NCBI RefSeq assembly: GCF_000004825.1
Contig: NW_008805089.1
Coordinates: 1,364,001 to 1,428,000 of the forward strand
Origin: Heterostelium album PN500
Lineage: Eukaryota > Evosea > Eumycetozoa > Acytosteliales > Acytosteliaceae
Length of the DNA stretch: 64,000 bases
Reading direction: 5' to 3'
A program made the translations under genes and the position numbers. Positions within the stretch are counted from its first letter, which is position 1. Each line of letters begins with the position of its first letter. A model generated the notes under the pieces. That model worked only from the letters and a program-made list of their open reading frames with translations, made no database searches and was not told where the DNA came from. Positions 61,216 through 64,000 of the stretch are shown piece after piece.

Positions 61216-63135
61216 ATGGAAATAACATTATTTAGATTAATATTTAATAATATATTTTTAAAAAAGTTTATATTTGATAAAGTTTATGTTGTTTGTAAGT
61301 TGGGGTGTGAACAACATTTCAGTTGGAGTGAATTGATAAAGATACCAAAAGTTTTGACAGGTCATAGTTATTTTCATCAATTAAAACATTATATATCGAC
61401 TAGTGGTACTAGAAACATTAGAATCAATGAATATGAAAAGAAACTAAACTACCATTGTTCAACAGAGATCTTTAGAAATGCAATCAAGTGTGGTACCGTT
61501 GAAATGTTGCAATATCTGATCGATCATCTCAATGTCGATATTGAGAATCACATTGATATTCGATCTCGTTACAATCATCGAAAGGCTTCCGAAGATATGT
61601 TTTATGAATCGTACAGTACGTTGAATAGTATTCTGTTTGGAGCATCACAATATGGTAGATTAGATATGATCCGTCATCTTTTAGAGAGATATCCAATATA
61701 TGGATGGAATTTTCATAGAGCATTAGTTAAAGCACCACTTTCCAAAGATATCGAGGTGTTGATGTTCTTTGTTGAGAAATCTATTGGTATAGCTAAAGAC
61801 CTATCACATACAAACAATGTATTTAACATGGCATCGATAGTTGGAAGTATTGAAATGATTCAATATCTATGTGTCAATCGATCATGTGACTTGTCAACCT
61901 GTAATGTGTTTTTATATGCTATCAAGTCTGGACATTTAGAGTTTATAGAATTTCTATTTTCAAACACCGAGTATTATCAGCAATTCATTGGAAAAGATAA
62001 AGATTATTTAATCATGTCGGCAGCAATGAACAATCATTCTGAAATAGTAAAGTTATTAATAAAGAATGGTTTTCAAAGTAATAGTAATCTATGCAATGAG
62101 TTTTGTCGACATGGAAATTTACCAATGTTAAAATGGATAAAAGAGAATTCAAGTGATGCTTTTACAGATAAATCAATTAATTATGCTGCTACCAATGGTC
62201 ATTTGGAGGTGGTGGTATGGATTTGTCAGAATACAACTTTTGAATGTTCTTTGACTACTTGGTCAAGAGCTGCCGAGAAAGGACATCTTCAAGTACTCGA
62301 ATGGATTGCCAATAACACAACTATACCAAGATTTTCATTCGATGCTTTTGAAAAGGCTGTCGGTAATGGTCATCTCTCTGTTATCGAATGGTTACACAAA
62401 AACAACAATCAAACAATACCATACCAAAGTGAAGTAATGGATATCTCTGCAAAAAGTGGTGATTTAAATCTTTTAAAATGGATGTATGATAATATTAAAC
62501 TTCCATTTACAAAGAAAGCAATTAAATATTTAGTAAATGGTAATCATATGGAAGCTTTGAAATGGCTTTATGAAAATGGTGGAATCGATTGTTCTGGTGG
62601 TTCAAAATTAATGAAATCTGCTGCCAAGAATGGACACATAGCTATATTACAATGGTTGAATGATAATATACAGGAAGAGTGTAGTTATGATTCAATGGTT
62701 GCACCAGTTTTACAAGGTGACCTCAACACAATGATATGGTTGCATCAAAATAGAACTGAAATAAAGTGTTCCAATAGAGAAATGGTTGTGGCAGCAAGAG
62801 AAGGACACCTAGACATTCTACAATGGTTAAACGAGAATCGTAGTGATGCATTTTGTAGTATCGAGGCAATGGAGATGGCATTCCTATCTGCACATTCTAA
62901 CGTTGCCAAATGGTTACACACTAACCGAACAGATTGTAATCTTGGACTCATCGATATGGAAAATCTAAAAGACTCTCTATTCAGATATGATAGACCACAT
63001 ATTATTAAATGGGTAATATCAGAGATACCCAATGATAAACTAAATTATCTTTATCAATTATTATTAGAGGATCAATATGTAAATAATACATCAAAGAAAA
63101 TATTAAAAGATTATTTATCAGATATTGTTTTTTAA
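61216..63135 (+). CDS. Ankyrin-like repeat family protein, copy B
   Basis: A single-exon gene of 639 residues. The start LFRLIFNNIFLKKFIFDKV corresponds residue by residue to LFKLVFNNIIIRSNIFNQL of the gene at 37461. The rest is about fifteen divergent ankyrin-like repeats with cores such as GHLEVVVWICQNTTFE, GHLQVLEWIANNT, GHLSVIEWLHKNN, GHIAILQWLNDN and GHLDILQWLNENRSD. The repeats here are more regular than in copy A, with GH at the turn and LxWL in the second helix. They would form a solenoid for protein binding; the partner is unknown. It belongs to the same dictyostelid-expanded family as copy A, 22 kb away, but the two are too different to be a recent duplicate. Confidence 0.85.
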   Translation: MEITLFRLIFNNIFLKKFIFDKVYVVCKLGCEQHFSWSELIKIPKVLTGHSYFHQLKHYISTSGTRNIRINEYEKKLNYHCSTEIFRNAIKCGTVEMLQYLIDHLNVDIENHIDIRSRYNHRKASEDMFYESYSTLNSILFGASQYGRLDMIRHLLERYPIYGWNFHRALVKAPLSKDIEVLMFFVEKSIGIAKDLSHTNNVFNMASIVGSIEMIQYLCVNRSCDLSTCNVFLYAIKSGHLEFIEFLFSNTEYYQQFIGKDKDYLIMSAAMNNHSEIVKLLIKNGFQSNSNLCNEFCRHGNLPMLKWIKENSSDAFTDKSINYAATNGHLEVVVWICQNTTFECSLTTWSRAAEKGHLQVLEWIANNTTIPRFSFDAFEKAVGNGHLSVIEWLHKNNNQTIPYQSEVMDISAKSGDLNLLKWMYDNIKLPFTKKAIKYLVNGNHMEALKWLYENGGIDCSGGSKLMKSAAKNGHIAILQWLNDNIQEECSYDSMVAPVLQGDLNTMIWLHQNRTEIKCSNREMVVAAREGHLDILQWLNENRSDAFCSIEAMEMAFLSAHSNVAKWLHTNRTDCNLGLIDMENLKDSLFRYDRPHIIKWVISEIPNDKLNYLYQLLLEDQYVNNTSKKILKDYLSDIVF

Positions 63136-63228
63136 AAAATATAAAATAAATAAAAAAAAAATAGTTATTAAATTTAAGTGATCATCTTTTTTAAATATTT
63201 TTTTGTAATAAACATAATTATAATAATA

Positions 63229-64000
63229 ATGGAAGGTAGATACATTGATAATCCTTATTTACAATCAACAATTAATAATATAGATAAACAATCATTATTA
63301 AATGAAGAATTACAATCATTATTTTCATCATCATTAAATGAAATAGATCAACAATTAAAAGATAATCAACCAACAATAAAGTATGTTTAAGAAATAAAAG
63401 TTATTTAATCTATATATATTAATAGTTTATTTATTTTATAGTAAAGATAATACAATATATACAGGTTCATTAGGATTATGTTTTAGTTATTTAATGAGAT
63501 ATTTAATACCAACTAGTAGTGGAAATCAACAACCAACAACCTATTTAGATCTTTGTAGAGATTTATATAATTGTTTAACAAGAGATTATCAAAAAAAGAG
63601 ATCATCTAAAAAGAGAATAACTTTTCTTTCAGGTGATAATGGTTTATTAACTATTGGTATCATATTAAATTCATTAGATAGAGATAATGATAAAATGTAA
63701 AGTAACTAAATATAATCTCTGAGATTATTTTTTTATTAATAACTATAATTATTATTAGGTTAATGTTATTTAAACAATTATTAAATCAATTAAATGAAAT
63801 AATCAATGATGATGATGATGATGATGATGAACAAGAATATCCATATGAATTATTATATGGTAAAAGTGGATATCTTCAATGTTTATTATTGATAAAGCGA
63901 TATTGTTTAAAGAATTCTTTAGAGAGTTTACAATTGTTAGAGACATTGGATCAATCTATAGAGGCATTGGTTGTAGAAATAGTAGAGAGTGGTAGAGATT
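63229..64000 (+). CDS. LanC-like protein, 5' part
   Basis: Three exons are visible (63229-63380, 63442-63696, 63759 to the window end), giving about 216 residues before truncation. The sequence has DNTIYTGSLGLCFSYL, RITFLSGDNGLLTIGI and PYELLYGKSGYLQCLLL, the first three toroid repeats of eukaryotic LanC-like proteins (LANCL1-3). The family is homologous to bacterial lanthipeptide cyclases; animal members add glutathione to dehydroamino acids in damaged proteins. The zinc and active-site residues (GxxHG, WCYG and CHG) would lie beyond the right edge and cannot be checked. Exon 3 contains an aspartate run near residue 160. Confidence 0.88.

Overview
The window is nuclear DNA of a dictyostelid social amoeba (Amoebozoa). 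The signs are very AT-rich intergenic DNA and short AT-rich introns with GTAAGT/GTATGT donors, moderately GC-richer exons, poly-Q/N and poly-S tracts in proteins, and families typical of or expanded in this group: FNIP-repeat proteins, F-box/LRR-like proteins and ankyrin-like repeat proteins. The exons look less AT-biased than those of Dictyostelium discoideum, so a group 1-3 species or a Polysphondylium-type relative seems likelier, but the species cannot be fixed from the sequence. No rRNA, tRNA, CRISPR array or retroelement was recognised.

Layout, left to right: 3' end of V-ATPase subunit C (97-927, +); a large ankyrin-tail protein (2486-6253, +); MCM5 (7032-9625, +) converging on a full-length ABCA-type transporter (9686-14764, -); two LRR/F-box-like proteins converging (15458-16930, + and 16973-18902, -), the second with a UBZ-like zinc finger; a possible small gene (19523-19783, +); GMC oxidoreductase 1 (19927-21642, -); trans-2,3-enoyl-CoA reductase (21940-23031, +); CAAX protease Ste24/ZMPSTE24 (23107-24852, -); a 3-kb AT-rich spacer with hairpins; a Dbf4-like protein (27829-29655, +); methionine aminopeptidase 2 (30097-31648, +); a sigma-like GST (32119-32813, +); a copper P1B-ATPase (34087-37147, +); an ankyrin-like family protein (37461-39134, +); the splicing helicase PRP16/DHX38 (39435-43690, -); a NUDT17-like Nudix hydrolase (44369-45550, +); an MFSD8/CLN7-like MFS protein (45593-47287, -); a BTB-BACK protein with a MATH-like tail (47977-50100, -); GMC oxidoreductase 2 (52179-53885, -); a decayed FNIP-kinase relative (about 54880-55290, -); an FNIP-kinase-FNIP protein (55460-58363, -); another LRR/F-box-like protein (58618-59907, +); a Qa-SNARE (59962-60825, -); a second ankyrin-like family protein (61216-63135, +); and the 5' part of a LanC-like gene (63229-64000, +).

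Most genes are ordinary housekeeping functions: replication (MCM5, Dbf4-like), splicing (PRP16), protein maturation (MetAP2, Ste24), lipid elongation (TECR), vesicle acidification and fusion (V-ATPase C, syntaxin) and copper transport. They do not form one pathway. The more unusual items are the kinase domain embedded between two FNIP blocks with a degenerate relative next door, a roughly 150-200-bp dispersed repeat in inverted orientation about 35 kb apart (18944-19141 and 54616-54761), a BTB-first/MATH-last protein, a divergent Dbf4 candidate, ten YDQTPSR-type repeats in PRP16, and several hairpin-forming intergenic segments. Two genes (PRP16 and TECR) show a local frame conflict that looks like a sequence error or an unusual splice. 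Splice sites were placed by hand from GT/AG signals, frame continuity and remembered family sequences; no database search was possible.
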